Shown in pieces: positions 20,877 to 31,769 of a stretch of 64,000 nt of DNA (position 1 is its first letter; each line of letters opens with the position of its first letter). The stretch is taken from the NCBI GenBank assembly GCA_946800325.1, contig OX326958.1:64894366-64958365 (forward strand), in the 5' to 3' direction. Under the pieces are notes generated by a model that saw only the letters and a list, made by a program, of their open reading frames with translations, ran no database searches and was not told where the DNA came from. The translations under genes were made by a program, and so were the position numbers. Source of the stretch: Luzula sylvatica (lineage: Eukaryota; Streptophyta; Magnoliopsida; Poales; Juncaceae).

Positions 20877-22320
20877 TTGGATAATGGATAATGGATAATG
20901 GATATGTTCAGAGATACATATTAAACATTCAAAAATGTATATTAGACATATATGTACGAGTATATTTTATACTACAAAAATACATTACAAATGCAAAAAT
21001 ATATCGCATAGATTGGAAGATATATTTGGTCAATGTCGTATTCTCGAACAATATTGAATTATATGCAAAAATATCATGAATAACAAAATCAAAAAAACAA
21101 AAAATACAAGGTAACAAAATGTAGCGGAATTCCGCGAAATATCTTACAAAACGCGACTCCCCCCCCCCAAAAAAAAAAAAAAATTACAAAAACAAAAATA
21201 AAACTACATTAAACTGTTTGTGCGAGAAAGCTCACTCGTATTGTCTCTCCTACTTTCTCCTCCATTTACAAAAATAAAAAACAAAAAATTACAACCATGC
21301 CATTCTACATTTTTTTCGTCTTTTTCTCCCATATAAATAATCATTAATTCAATACAGTACAACACGAAGCACGCCGGGTTGGGTCTGCGTGCATCGAAAC
21401 CCGTGCTCGAACAGATACTGCTCCACGTCACCCGTGAGTCTTGGCGGGGTGCGAACACCCCCTCTGGTGAAGTTACCTCCCGAGCCGACCAAAATGGTGG
21501 TTTCGAGTCTGCGACCCGTGGATCTGACGGCGCGTTTTTCGATTGTTTAGTCCCGGGTCGGTCCGAGTCGGGTTGTTTGATTTTCGTAAATTTTGTCTAG
21601 TCAGGTCGGGTCGGGCTTCAAGTTACTCGGGTCGGTTTTTCGGATTCGGGTCAACTTTGCCAGCTCTATTCGGTTTCGGTTCTGTTTCGAATTCGCGTAT
21701 TGACATTTCAACATTTTTCAGTTCAGATCGGATTCGGATTCGAACAAATCGGGTCAGATATTGCCAGCTCTACCGCCAGGGCCGGTCCGAGAGTTTGGAT
21801 GCCCTAGTCCCAATTTTTACATGTTTATAAAATATTGTTGCAAAATATTCTTCATAACAACAACAAATATTAAACAAAAACTATTTAAGATACTGTATTT
21901 ACAAAAATCTAAATAATATCTAATCGTTTAGTTCTACTATTTCACTTTAGTTGCAGCCGCCGTCTCTTTTCATATGTTATATTGCGAATATGTTTTGCTT
22001 GATAAATTATGAAATACCAATTGCGATAAGAAAATTATTTTAGATAAAAGAACAAATCACAGCAAAAAACAATGAATTGTCTATCTTAATTTTCTTTCGA
22101 CATATTTTATCAAATATAGTTTGGGAGGATAACATGAATCTGAATTGTTGCGGTCTAGTTTGGGGATACACTAACGTTTCAATTGAATTTCAATTTTGAA
22201 AATACATATGAAAAATAAGACATATGTTTTATTAGGCATGACATATTTTGATGAAATGGCATGAATATCAATCCTCTCATTTTGCAAAATAAATGGAAAT
22301 TAATCCCAAACATAACTAGA
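20877..22320. other. Spacer between the arms: AT-rich, with a GC-rich patch
   Basis: It starts with GGATAAT repeats (20878-20900). 21360-21600 is GC-rich, with an open frame from MGLRASKPVLEQILLHV that I do not recognise. 21540-21780 holds GGGTCGG/TCGGATTCGG degenerate repeats. CAGGGCCGGTCCGAGAG at 21778 looks like an hAT-type end related to that at 8994-9477. C8A13 is at 21160-21182. No gene could be supported. Confidence 0.4.
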
Positions 22321-22324
22321 TTTA

Positions 22325-22525
22325 TACAAATATTTAAGCGCAATTTCAAGTGTACCCCGGAAAAAAAATCAAAATTTTACATATACCCCTCAATAATCTG
22401 AAATTTCACGAATACCCCTGCAAACGTCTCAAAAAATCATGAATACACCTTCAAAATCCTTCAAATATCATTATTACCCCTATAAAATTCTTAAAATATC
22501 ACATATACTCCTATTATATCATTTA
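22325..22525. repeat. Periodic TACCCCT/ATATCA repeat
   Basis: Units of about 33-40 bp alternate ATATACCCCT-type words with AAAATATCAC-type words five or more times. Similar wording recurs at 47870-48170 (reverse sense) and in the MULE ends at 58634 and 61293. Confidence 0.6.
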
Positions 22526-22589
22526 AAAACCATCAACGTATTTCTCGTTGGTAATATGTTAATTACTTAATAATTTTTAAAAATGGGAA

Positions 22590-22850
22590 ATATCATGGAT
22601 AGCTCTACATAAAATAAGAAATGTCATCATTATCCCTCCATATTTCCTTTTCTCTAAATTATTTTGGGGATTATTATTCTTAAAATTCATCTTTTAAAAA
22701 AAAATAATACTACATCAAATGGAATGTAAATTGAACAGGACATAGTTGAGTGAAATGAAATTGAAAAAACAAAAAACATTATGGTGGCAAATGAGGTAAT
22801 GGCAAATGAGGTAATGTGAAACAAAAAACATTGAACAGGACACAGTTTTT
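22590..22850 (+). repeat. Partial copy of the arm-associated dispersed repeat
   Basis: 22592-22805 is nearly identical to 41852-42075 of the right arm, from GGGAAATATCATGGATAGCT to GCAAATGAGGTAATG, and then contains a short tandem duplication of GGCAAATGAGGTAATG. This shows that part of the duplicated unit is a dispersed element. Confidence 0.85.
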
Positions 22851-22859
22851 CTTATTTCG

Positions 22860-23810
22860 TCGAGCATTTAATGCACTAAATGAGATCATTACGTCATTAT
22901 TTCCATTGAGTTAGATTTCGAAAGACATAATTTTACCCATTAATTATTACTTCCCATACAGGTGGCGGCTTTTGTTTCCATACCGTTATAAACATTCTTG
23001 ACATATGGCGCTAACAATCTGCTGGCTCTGGGTGACTCCGAATCATCCGGCTCATGACATCGGTTTGCCCAAGATGTTCTACTCCTTCTCGAATCTGGAG
23101 AACAAAGCGTGGACACTAAATTTGATGTCACATCGCAGAGATAATAAGCATTTCAAACTGAGTTCGATTCACTCATCCGGTCATGTTTGCACTATTAACC
23201 CTCATGTTGGCTTCGATTAATCTGCACTTATACCTCAATTAAACCTTCATTATTAAATTATTTGATTTTGTTTGTTTCAATCATTTTAACAGCAAAAATG
23301 AAGGTTATAAAGAGTTGCCTTGATCATGTTTGGACTAAAGGACTTGCTTTCTGACTTCAAAGAAATTTTTAAATCTGTCGACTTTGTAAGGTTTAGAATA
23401 TACTAAATTTCATTTATATTTTTTAAATTATGTAATTCTATTGATTTTGTTTGTTTGAATCATTTAATTTTGAAGAAAGAAACACAACTGAGTTGTTTTG
23501 TTTGTATTTGTTTTGCAGGTTTTGTAAGTTGCAATTCATTTTGTAAAAAACGCGTATTCTTCCTCTCATCTGTCTCATTTGGTGGATAATTTCAAGATCG
23601 GTAATGCTCGCGACAGATGAACATATTCAGGTTAAATTAGTAATGTATGTACTCTACTTTTTATTTTGTATATTCTGATGGATCAATTGTAGAGATATAA
23701 TATGTGATTTTTTAATATTTTTCAGGAAGAAACCAGAAGGGAGGAGAATTATATTAGTTTTCGACCACACTTTTACTTCTTTGCTTTAATATTTTTAGGG
23801 CATTTTTAAA
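22860..23810. other. Gene-like fragments, unidentified
   Basis: 22960-23220 is more GC-rich than its surroundings with open frames on both strands, including GANNLLALGDSES in one plus-strand reading. Downstream are several CAG acceptor-like sites (23516, 23634, 23725). I could not join these into a gene or name a family. They may be fragments captured by the Helitron ending at 29310. Confidence 0.3.
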
Positions 23811-23814
23811 TTTT

Positions 23815-23955
23815 TCTGATGATCATGATCATGATCATTCTCATCATCATCATATCATCATTCCCATCATATCATCATTATCATCATCATCATATCATCA
23901 TTTTCATCATATCATCATCATCATATCATCGTCTTAATCATATCATCATCAGTAA
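23815..23955. repeat. (ATC)n microsatellite with interruptions
   Basis: GATGATCATGATCATGATC and then CATCATCATCATATCATC-type repeats over about 140 bp. Confidence 0.92.
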
Positions 23956-24244
23956 CATATTATTATGTCACGTACTTTGCAACAAAACAAAAATAACATG
24001 GCTGATACATCATTGGAACAGAACAATATAAAACATTGATCACTTTTGGTCTAATACAACACTACTCAGTACTAATGCTTATTGCGGATAAATATTCATT
24101 AATTGGTCGTTGATTTGAAAGGTCGAAATGAAACTTATGGATGATTTGTGTAAAAAAAAACATTCGGGATGTTCTTTTACTTGCAAGTTGAATCTGATTG
24201 AATTTTAAAGCATTTTTGAATAAATACATTCGGGATGTTCATTT

Positions 24245-24840
24245 AGCCTTTGTTCTTTTTGAATCTTGATGATCATTGTCGAACACAAACTCATGACAAA
24301 AATAGACACAAAAGGTACAAGCATTTTGTTATTTTCATTGCTCTTTGTTTAAAAAAAGGAAAAATAACCATTGGAGATCATAACATATTAATGGTATTTT
24401 GGATCTTGATGACCATTGTCAAACACAAACTCATGACAAAAATAGATATAAAAAAGCACAAGCATTTTATTATTTTCACTAGGAAAATAAATAAACATTC
24501 GAGATCGTAACATATTATTGTTCTTTTTGAATCTTGATGACCATTGCCGAACAACACAGACTCATGACAAAAATAGATATAAAGAACAAGCATTTTGTTA
24601 TTTTCACTGCTCTCTGTTTAAAAAAAAGAAAAAATAAATAAGCATTCGAGATCGCAACATATTAATGTTATTTTTGAATCTTGATGACCATTGTCGAACA
24701 CAAACTCATGACAAAAACAGATATAAAAAGTACAAGCATTTTGTTATTTCACTGCTCTTTGTTTAAAAAAAAAGGAGAATAAATAAGCATTCGAGATCGT
24801 AACATATTAGACCATTGCCGAATACAGACTCATGACAAAA
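24245..24840. repeat. ~145-bp tandem repeat, four copies
   Basis: Each unit carries TTGAATCTTGATGACCATTG, then CAAACTCATGACAAAAA, AAGCATTTTGTTATTTTCA and CATTCGAGATCGTAACATAT. Copies begin near 24258, 24405, 24525 and 24670, with a truncated fifth at about 24808. Diverged copies, no conserved frame. Confidence 0.9.
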
Positions 24841-24842
24841 CC

Positions 24843-25095
24843 CGTGACTATTCAATGCCATCATTGTAAAGAAAATATTCACCGATGATTAAGTGACATA
24901 CAAAGCATCATGTCTAACAAAAGAATATTTGAAAAAAAATACGAACAAAATTACATGACATGCAAAATGCCGTGTCTAATGAAAAAAAATTTCATCATAA
25001 CAAAAAATATATATCTGCGACTGTTCGATGCCATGATTGTAAAGAAAATATCCACTGACGACTAAATGATATGCAATGTGTTGTGTCTAACAGAA
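24843..25095. repeat. ~175-bp repeat, two copies
   Basis: TTGTAAAGAAAATATTCACC with following TGTCTAACAAAAGAA at about 24865 recurs as TTGTAAAGAAAATATCCACT with TGTCTAACAGAAGAA at about 25037. It follows directly on the 145-bp array. Confidence 0.8.
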
Positions 25096-25597
25096 GAACA
25101 TTTGAATACGCAAAACAAAAATTATTCAATTGTACATGTCTTTCTAACTGTCATTATAAATACCAATAAAAACCATGAATGGAGAAGTATAAAAGAAAAT
25201 CTGATATTTTTGGCTTATGTTGACGAATGTGAGTACGCAGACAAACAAAAATATATTTCCAAACTACAAACTACAAATTACGCATCAATATGAATGTCCG
25301 CGAATCATAATTCGATGAACGTGATATGATGACGAAAATGTGGAAACTCAAACATATTCAAGATGTACTTTAACGATGTGTTAGTCAATTGATTCTAATG
25401 TGTCCAAAACCCATATGCTACGAATTTAAATAAGAATATACTTACGAATTACGACTCACAAATTATGAATTATGAATCAAGCACACATTATGAAAATTGA
25501 TATCGGAAATACCAAAATAGAAAAAAACCAAATACGAAATGTAAATACGAAGAAAAACACCAATACCAGTACGAAGCGACTGCGAATATGAAAACGA

Positions 25598-25675
25598 TCA
25601 TCATCATCATTATCATCACCATCATATCATCATCATCACATCATCATCATCATCATCATCATCATTCTCCCGATT
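25598..25675. repeat. (ATC)n microsatellite
   Basis: ATCATCATCATTATCATCACC and longer CATCAT runs over about 78 bp, the second ATC tract in the spacer. Confidence 0.92.
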
Positions 25676-26165
25676 TTGCCGATGATGTATAAAAATATAC
25701 AAATTTTACAACAAGATTTGTTTAAATTGTTCAAGAAAGTCGGCTTTTGAAGAATTCAAACAATTCTTGCTGTAAAATTTATAAATATCATGATTTACTG
25801 AGGCAAACATACAATACTTACAGATTTTATTCTTGAATGAAAACGTTCATTCCTTTGGATGTATTTAATTGTGTAATCCTTTAATAACGCAATTAATTCA
25901 AACTTTATATTGTTGTGATTCTTTTGTTTCTTTTATTATTAAAAGTTATCTAAGGGGCTGTTTGGCCGCTGGAATTACGGACTGGAATTGGAAAATTATA
26001 TCCGGTAAAACCAATATTCTTTGTTTGGCAGCCCTCTCATGGTGGAACTAAAATTTGCCGGTAAAATTATATCCTTCTATACCTGCACATTTCAATTCCA
26101 GAAAATCGGGGAGCGCCAAATGCCGGCAAAATATCTCCCCTCAGACTACTACTTTTTTTCTTGCT

Positions 26166-26170
26166 TCGAG

Positions 26171-26207
<37 letters not shown>

Positions 26208-26210
26208 GAT
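26166..26210. repeat. (CT)n microsatellite
   Basis: Two CT runs separated by a CCT within the Harbinger-type element. Confidence 0.9.
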
Positions 26211-26599
26211 GTGAGGCAAATAGAGCACGTTTTACATGCTTAATTTGGAGGTTTTAGCCTTGTGAAAGTGTATTCTGCATAGTTTATTCATCATATTTTA
26301 GATAAATTGAATATTACTTCACTTAATGTGTTTTATGCCTATTCACAGGAATTAGAAGGATTTGCTGAAGATTTGGAGAGTGTAGTTGTCTCCAGAATGC
26401 CAAAGGGAGTCGAAATGATATATCATACCGCTATTTTCGGTACACGGACAAGGCTGGAGGCAAATAAACCCATGTTAGAGAAAGCCCAAAAAGCTACACG
26501 AAATCCACTCAAACCCAATGCCTTATCCTTCCCACCTATCCTGGTGGAAATGTCCTCAATACCCCCAATCCTCTCCATCAACCCCTGGCCAATCAGAAT

Positions 26600-26640
26600 A
26601 CACCTTGCATGCTATAAATAAGACCCAAGGGCCTTGAGTT
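26600..26640 (+). promoter_or_regulatory. Putative TATA box inside the Harbinger-type element
   Basis: TGCTATAAATAAGACCCAAG is followed about 25-35 bp later by a pyrimidine-rich start-like region. It resembles an LTR or gene core promoter; no matching coding region was found downstream. Confidence 0.35.
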
Positions 26641-29281
26641 GAAGGTCCTCTCGAACTGACTCTTTCCCCCTCATTCTGTTCTCTCTTCTTCTTTCTCTCT
26701 TCCAAGCACATGCAAGACAATCCAAGATACTTCAAGATTCTTCAAGAAAGCCATTGAGGTTTCGTACCGTGACCTGGATTCATTCCTTTCGGGCGATTCC
26801 TCCTCCTCCTCGAAGATCGTACCGTGACCAGGGCTCATTCCTTTTCGGGCGATTTAGAAGTGACCGTGACTCGATCCGTTTTCTTCGCAGCGAGCTGGAT
26901 TCGTGACTCGGAGAGAAGAGTTTTTGTGAAGATCAGTGGAAAAGACCCCTTGACCAGAGCTTGCTCTTTTAGGGTGATTTCGCGAACCTCACGACTCGAG
27001 CTCGATCTCCTTTCGACCAGTCCTCGACGTGACGTGAGAAATCGATCTTTCGGCACGAGGAGAGAAGACCAAGAGCTGCATCACGAGTTTCCCTCATTCT
27101 AGGTGTACTCTTTCTTATCTCTTGATGTTCTTGTTGTTTGGTTTAGTCTAAACTTTGTGTATGGAAAATTCTGCGATTTATTGAATCTTTTAATCTCAAA
27201 ACTTCTTGCTTGTTTGTGTTACTCTAGTTTTGAATCGTGCGTAATTTTCGTTATAATCGCACCATAATTGAACCGTTCTTGCAACTTCTTGAATTGCTTG
27301 AAATTAGTTTCTGAACCATAATTCAGCCTTATTTGTCAATCTAGTTAAAAATGCACCAACTCTTAATCGTTCTTGAAACTTCTTGAGTTGGTTATTTGTG
27401 TGTTACATTATAACTCTGAACCTCTCGTGAAGCTCTAGGTTAATTGTCTTGCTTGAAATAAACTTCAAAATCTCATTTCAGCCTTGTTTGCAAAAACGCA
27501 GAAATATGCGTTTTCTTGATTTTCTTGACTAGTTTGATGTGCTTTAAATCGTGTATAAATCTGAACCCTTATGAAATTCTCAAAATTTGGTTTCAATGGA
27601 ATTTCTTGGTCAAGAACTTCTCTTTAACCTCTAAAACACCATAATCAAGTGAGAAATTCCATAGAAACAAAAGTTAGAAGTTTTTGTGAGTAGTTTAAAT
27701 CAAAAATTTTGAATCATAATTGATGCACCAGCTCTCTGTGGATCGATCCTCATATTTACCACTGTAAAAACATGAGATTAAATTCTTTGATATTTGAGGT
27801 TTAAAACAACGACGATACTTTTCAAGTGTCTAAAAAACCCGATCATCACTCTCTCTCTTGCGCTATCTCGCTCGCTCCATAGTTCATGGGTGGCCTCCTC
27901 ACTTGTTCTATCGGTATACGACTGAAGTTCTCTCTTTCATCTCTTCCTTATCTTGGTCGAGATCTTGCCATGGTAGATCTGGAAGTTGTTGAGTCCGTGA
28001 ATATATTGACTAGCTTGAACTTCTTGGAGAGTCACCATGGCAATAATGGTGAAATAGGAATTCGCCATGAAAAAGATAACACAAGCAAAGGTAACAGAGT
28101 TGCTGAACTTCTTGTTTTGGTGATTAATTGGTACTTGATGAGAAAGGTAACAGAGAAATTTTCGATGCTTACTTTGTTATACATTTCTAATTTCTTACTT
28201 CTTGTGGCTTATTGATTTCACAATTAAAGATTAAGTTTTATATCTGAAGGGTAATTAATGACTAATTGATGCTTATATCTGAAAGGTAACAGAGAAATTA
28301 GCTATGTCCACTTTGTCCACTTCTTCTTCTTACTGCAAATTAGTATTCAATTTTGCTATATATTTGCTTTTAGTTAATTTGTTAATTTTGTATTCGAAAT
28401 AATCACTCACTGCAATTTAGATGTAGAGGAATAAAGAATTCAACTCTAAATGGAGCCTAGAAGCCAAGATCAATCACTGCTCCAACTTGGATCGATGTAT
28501 TGCTCTAATTTTTATTTCTTGTTATGTATCCATCACTGATCCAACTTGTGTAAATTCTGAAGGCAAATGCATAATCAAAATGTTTTATTTTGAAGTTTGT
28601 AATTTGTTGTTTTGTGTTGCTATCATGTTTATAGAAAAAATGGGTGTAATTTTGTTGTTTTGTGTTGCATAGAAATAAAGATGTTTTCGATTTGCTATTA
28701 TTCTTGTTATATTTCAATTAAGAGTGTTAACAAATCTTGATTAAGTGTAATTTGTCTTTTATGATGTGTGATTTTTTGATATAATTGTAATATTATATTT
28801 TCTCTAACAAATATAATCATATTTTAAATTACTTCAAATATTTTCATGTTCATATCAGCAAAATTCCAAAATATTTTAAAGAACCAAACAAAGAATTATA
28901 TTTTCCAACATCTTATAATTCGGACATCCAAACAAACTGTGGAATTACTAATTCCAGAACTTTTTACTCCTCCACCTTATAATCCAATTCCACTCTACTA
29001 ATTCCGCTTGCCAAACGGCCCCTAATATTATCTGTTTCTTTAGTTGCGAAATATTTATGTTTTGTGTATTGTATTTCTATGTGTTACGTACAATGTATTC
29101 ATATTTTGTTGATATCATGTGCGCAATCAACATATATGATATATTTATTTAAATTCGAGAAATTATAATAAACTACAACATTAAATAAAAAATGAAATAC
29201 CACAAAAAAACACACAAAAAAAGAAAATAACAATTAATATATTAAAAAAATTGTCACAAATACGAGAACACGCGTGCAACT

Positions 29282-29310
29282 CCCGCGCAATTGCGCGGGG
29301 TAGAAGCTAG
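29282..29310 (+). mobile_element. Helitron 3' terminus at the inner edge of the right arm
   Basis: CCCGCGCAATTGCGCGGG (29282-29299) is followed by GTAGAAGCTAG ending at 29310, then T. The right-arm homology starts at exactly 29311, and the left arm supplies the other side: read in reverse, its sequence is CCAA|TACAATATAC, an A|T site as Helitrons prefer. The 5' end lies somewhere in 20877-29281 or has been lost. Confidence 0.75.
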
Positions 29311-30034
29311 TACAATATACAACTCGTACTTCTCCACTATGTGTTAACGTATCATCAATATAACTTCTCTTATCCAAGTATGTGTAATCTTTTAATGTAC
29401 ATCGAGCATAGCAAAGTTACTAGGGAAGATTTACATATGTACCCCTCAAAAATCGAGAATATCATATTTACCCTTCCCAAAAAAAAAAAAATAAAATAAA
29501 AATATATATATATATATATATATATACACAGCCTGCTAAGGAGAATCCGCAAATCGAATCCACGAACGGAGGGGCCTTTTTGTAATTTTGCCAAAACATT
29601 GCTTTCTTCTCCTTCCTCCTCCGATTTAGCGACCGAGTTAGCGATCCCCTTTTCTCTTTATTCTCTCGTTCTCTCATCACGGATCGAGCAAGACTGAGCG
29701 AGCACAGACGTGCTTTCTCTCGTTCACGCTTGATGCTCACAGACGTGCTTTCTCTATGGCGACGGCAGCACCTACTCGTCTTGCGACGGATAACTAGCGA
29801 CGACAGCACCTGAGGCTCCTCTTGCGTCCTCACGCGATTCATGGCGGAGCCAGAAAACCTCCTCTCGTGAACCCTAACACAAAATCAGCGACAACTTGTC
29901 CCCTTTCTTCGCATGATTCATCAATCTGTTTCCGGCGAGGTTCAACCCCTTGCAAGTTTTCTTTGCCGGTCTAGTCTTCTCCAGTGGTGGTTTTCTCTCT
30001 CTCATCCAATTAGCAAAATTTAGGCGAAATCAAG

Positions 30035-30554
30035 ATGTATTCTAGCCAATACGATGGTGCTGCTTTTGGATCCTCTCAATCGACTCAATCTCCTGATTCT
30101 TCAGCCCCAAGGTAATTTTCATGCTTACTTTCGTTTATACACTCGATCGATCTACTTTTTTTTATTTGCAAGAATCTGTTGTTATGTAGGGTCGTGGATT
30201 CATAAGTTCAACAACTCCTTTCACGGTGAAACAAATCTAATATTCAAATTGATGGGGTTGATGTTGGCAATGTAACTCTTTTCATTCTCCTTTCTTGCAA
30301 TTTCAACCCTTACTATTTTATTAATATGTTTTTTTTTCGATTTTAGATTGTACTGGTGGGACTTGTATGCAATAAAGTTACTAGACCTACCGATTCGACC
30401 TTCACCATTGACGACGGTACTGGTCGCATGGATTTTATTCGATGGTAACACACATTTTTAATTCCATTTCTCAATTTAACATACAATTTCAGACCTATTT
30501 ATGATTTTATTTATTCTAATTAGGGTTAACGATGCTTCAGATTCGAACGAAACG
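30035..30554 (+). pseudogene. RPA2: RPA2 (replication protein A 32 kDa) fragment, captured
   Basis: Exon 1 (30035-30111) reads MYSSQYDGAAFGSSQSTQSP, the short Gly/Ser-rich N-terminus typical of plant RPA2. Exon 2 (30190-30271) has RGFISSTTPFTVKQI and then, only after a frame change, IQIDGVDVGN, so a few codons are lost. Exon 3 (30347-30444) reads IVLVGLVCNKVTRPTDSTFT then IDDGTGRMDFIRW, the diagnostic OB-fold strand region. Exon 4 (from 30524) gives VNDASDSNET before the sequence switches to a RuvB-like exon. RPA2 is the middle subunit of the single-stranded-DNA binding RPA trimer. The rest of the OB fold and the winged-helix domain are missing. The upstream 29600-30030 is probably its own 5' UTR, captured with it. 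Family call firm; non-functional as RPA2. Confidence 0.8.
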
Positions 30555-30572
30555 GCTCTTATACAATTTCAG

Positions 30573-30633
30573 ACCGCCTAGTACAGGAAAGACGGCTCTT
30601 GCTCTTGGTATTTGTCAAGAGCTCGGAAGCAAG
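30573..30633 (+). pseudogene. RuvB-like AAA+ ATPase exon fragment (Walker A)
   Basis: Directly after an ATTTCAG acceptor the frame reads RPPSTGKTALALGICQELGSK up to a GTAAAA donor. This is the Walker A exon of RuvB-like helicases (RUVBL1/RIN1 type, normally GPPGTGKTALAL), with the glycines before P and T altered. It is in the same orientation as the RPA2 fragment, and only about 18 bp separate the last RPA2 codon from this exon. The region to about 30790 contains repeated GGTATTTGTCAAGAGCT/GGTATTTGTCAGGAGCT words, i.e. duplicated remains of the same exon. Confidence 0.7.
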
Positions 30634-30845
30634 GTAAAAAAAAAGCTTGATTCTTTACTTTGATCTTGTTGAAAGTTTTTTTATCTTTCTCTTTTGTTTC
30701 CGAGCGTACCGTGCACTCGTGGTATTTGTCAGGAGCTTGATTCTTTTATCTTTCTTTTTTGTCAAGAGCTCTTGGTATTTGTCAGGAGTGACTCGTTGAC
30801 CGGTACGATCACGCCACTGGCGCCTTGCGTCAAGCTCATCGTACC

Positions 30846-30962
30846 ATGGCTCAGCCCTTTCCTGATCTTAATTTTGACGAGGACGACGATGATGATGACG
30901 GGGATGATGAGGTGGCGACAATGGAGGAGGGATCTAAGGGTCAGGATTTTATGATGCCTATA
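30846..30962 (+). pseudogene. Acidic exon of unknown origin, captured
   Basis: Begins at an ATG and reads MAQPFPDLNFDEDDDDDDGD, then DEVATMEEGSKGQDFMMP. The strongly acidic run and codon use look like a genuine exon, but the source gene is not recognised. It lies in the same orientation as the RPA2 and RuvB-like pieces. Confidence 0.4.
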
Positions 30963-31151
30963 TTTTGGATCTTCAAAAACGTATCAAAAGTAAATATTTT
31001 ATACGGGTATTTTTGATATTTTATAAGTTTTAAAAGGATGTATATGTTTGATCTTTTAGATTTTCAAGGGTAAATATGATATTTTTGTTTTTGGAAGGTA
31101 AATATGATATTTTGTAATTTAATTGATCTTTTATTTTATATTTTTGTTAGA

Positions 31152-31314
31152 GTACGAGATGCTTGAGAATGAGATATCGAGATTATCAGAACAGAACGAA
31201 GATCTGAAAGATCGAATGGCTTCAAAATCTCAAAACGAATTCGAAATTTCGTCTCTGAAAGAAATTATTTTGAGACTCGAAACCCGAAATTATTATTTTT
31301 ACTTCACAAATTGA
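31152..31314 (+). pseudogene. Coiled-coil exon fragment, captured
   Basis: After a TTTTTGTTAG acceptor the frame reads EYEMLENEISRLSEQNEDLK, then DRMASKSQNEFEISSLKEII, ending in TGA. The regular heptad pattern of L/I/M with charged residues indicates a coiled coil. The source protein cannot be named. It is the last plus-strand captured block before the satellite array. Confidence 0.5.
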
Positions 31315-31319
31315 AGTTT

Positions 31320-31765
31320 TATAAATGTACTAATACAATAATTTAACGATTAAAAATAGATCAAAAGAAAGTTCGACGATTAAATTACATCATTTCATGT
31401 CATCGATGAGGATTTTTTTCTTTTTTACTTTTCTCAATATAAATTCATGACTCGATAAATTAACATGAACAAATTTAGCCAAACTTATGATAATTTTTTC
31501 TAGAAGAATCCTAGATCACGAATCGTATTCATTTTTTGATTCAACTTTTATATGATATCAATGATATTTGAACTCATAACTTATGAATCTTATATCCAAA
31601 TCATGACACATTGGTCAAACTTATCATTGGCATCACGAAGAATGTAGGATGATCATCATAATTTGACGAAATCCCACGTGAATATATTCTGAATTAATCC
31701 ATGAGCATAGAGTAATGGCTGCCTAGCAAGTTAGTTTGGTCCCACTACACAACTTTATTATAATC
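31320..31765. other. AT-rich sequence inside the MULE, nothing recognised
   Basis: No ORF, splice structure or repeat could be supported between the coiled-coil exon and the satellite. Confidence 0.4.
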
Positions 31766-31769
31766 ATTG

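Larger units (their letters stand above)
25954..29022. mobile_element. PIF/Harbinger-type element, 3.07 kb, TSD TAA
   Basis: The left end GGGGCTGTTTGGCCGCTGG and the reversed right end GGGGCCGTTTGGCAAGCGG are flanked by TAA (25951-25953 and 29023-29025). Inside, 26345-26460 has an exon-like block after a CAG acceptor. 26600-27100 has a TATA box (CTATAAATA), CT-rich leader and repeated TACCGTGACC, and 27100-27830 is AT-rich with GTGGATCGATCCTC, together resembling an LTR-derived promoter region. 27886-28220 has an open frame of unknown nature. No transposase domain was recognised, so it is probably non-autonomous with inserted sequence. Relatives of its ends are at 45500-45665 and 62865-62927. 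Confidence 0.8.

Noticed and set aside
26824..27102. Arg/Ser-rich 92-codon ORF in the Harbinger-type element
   Set aside because: It lies in a leader-like segment after a TATA box with repeated TACCGTGACC. Frames are open on both strands and no family is recognised; more like LTR/leader sequence.
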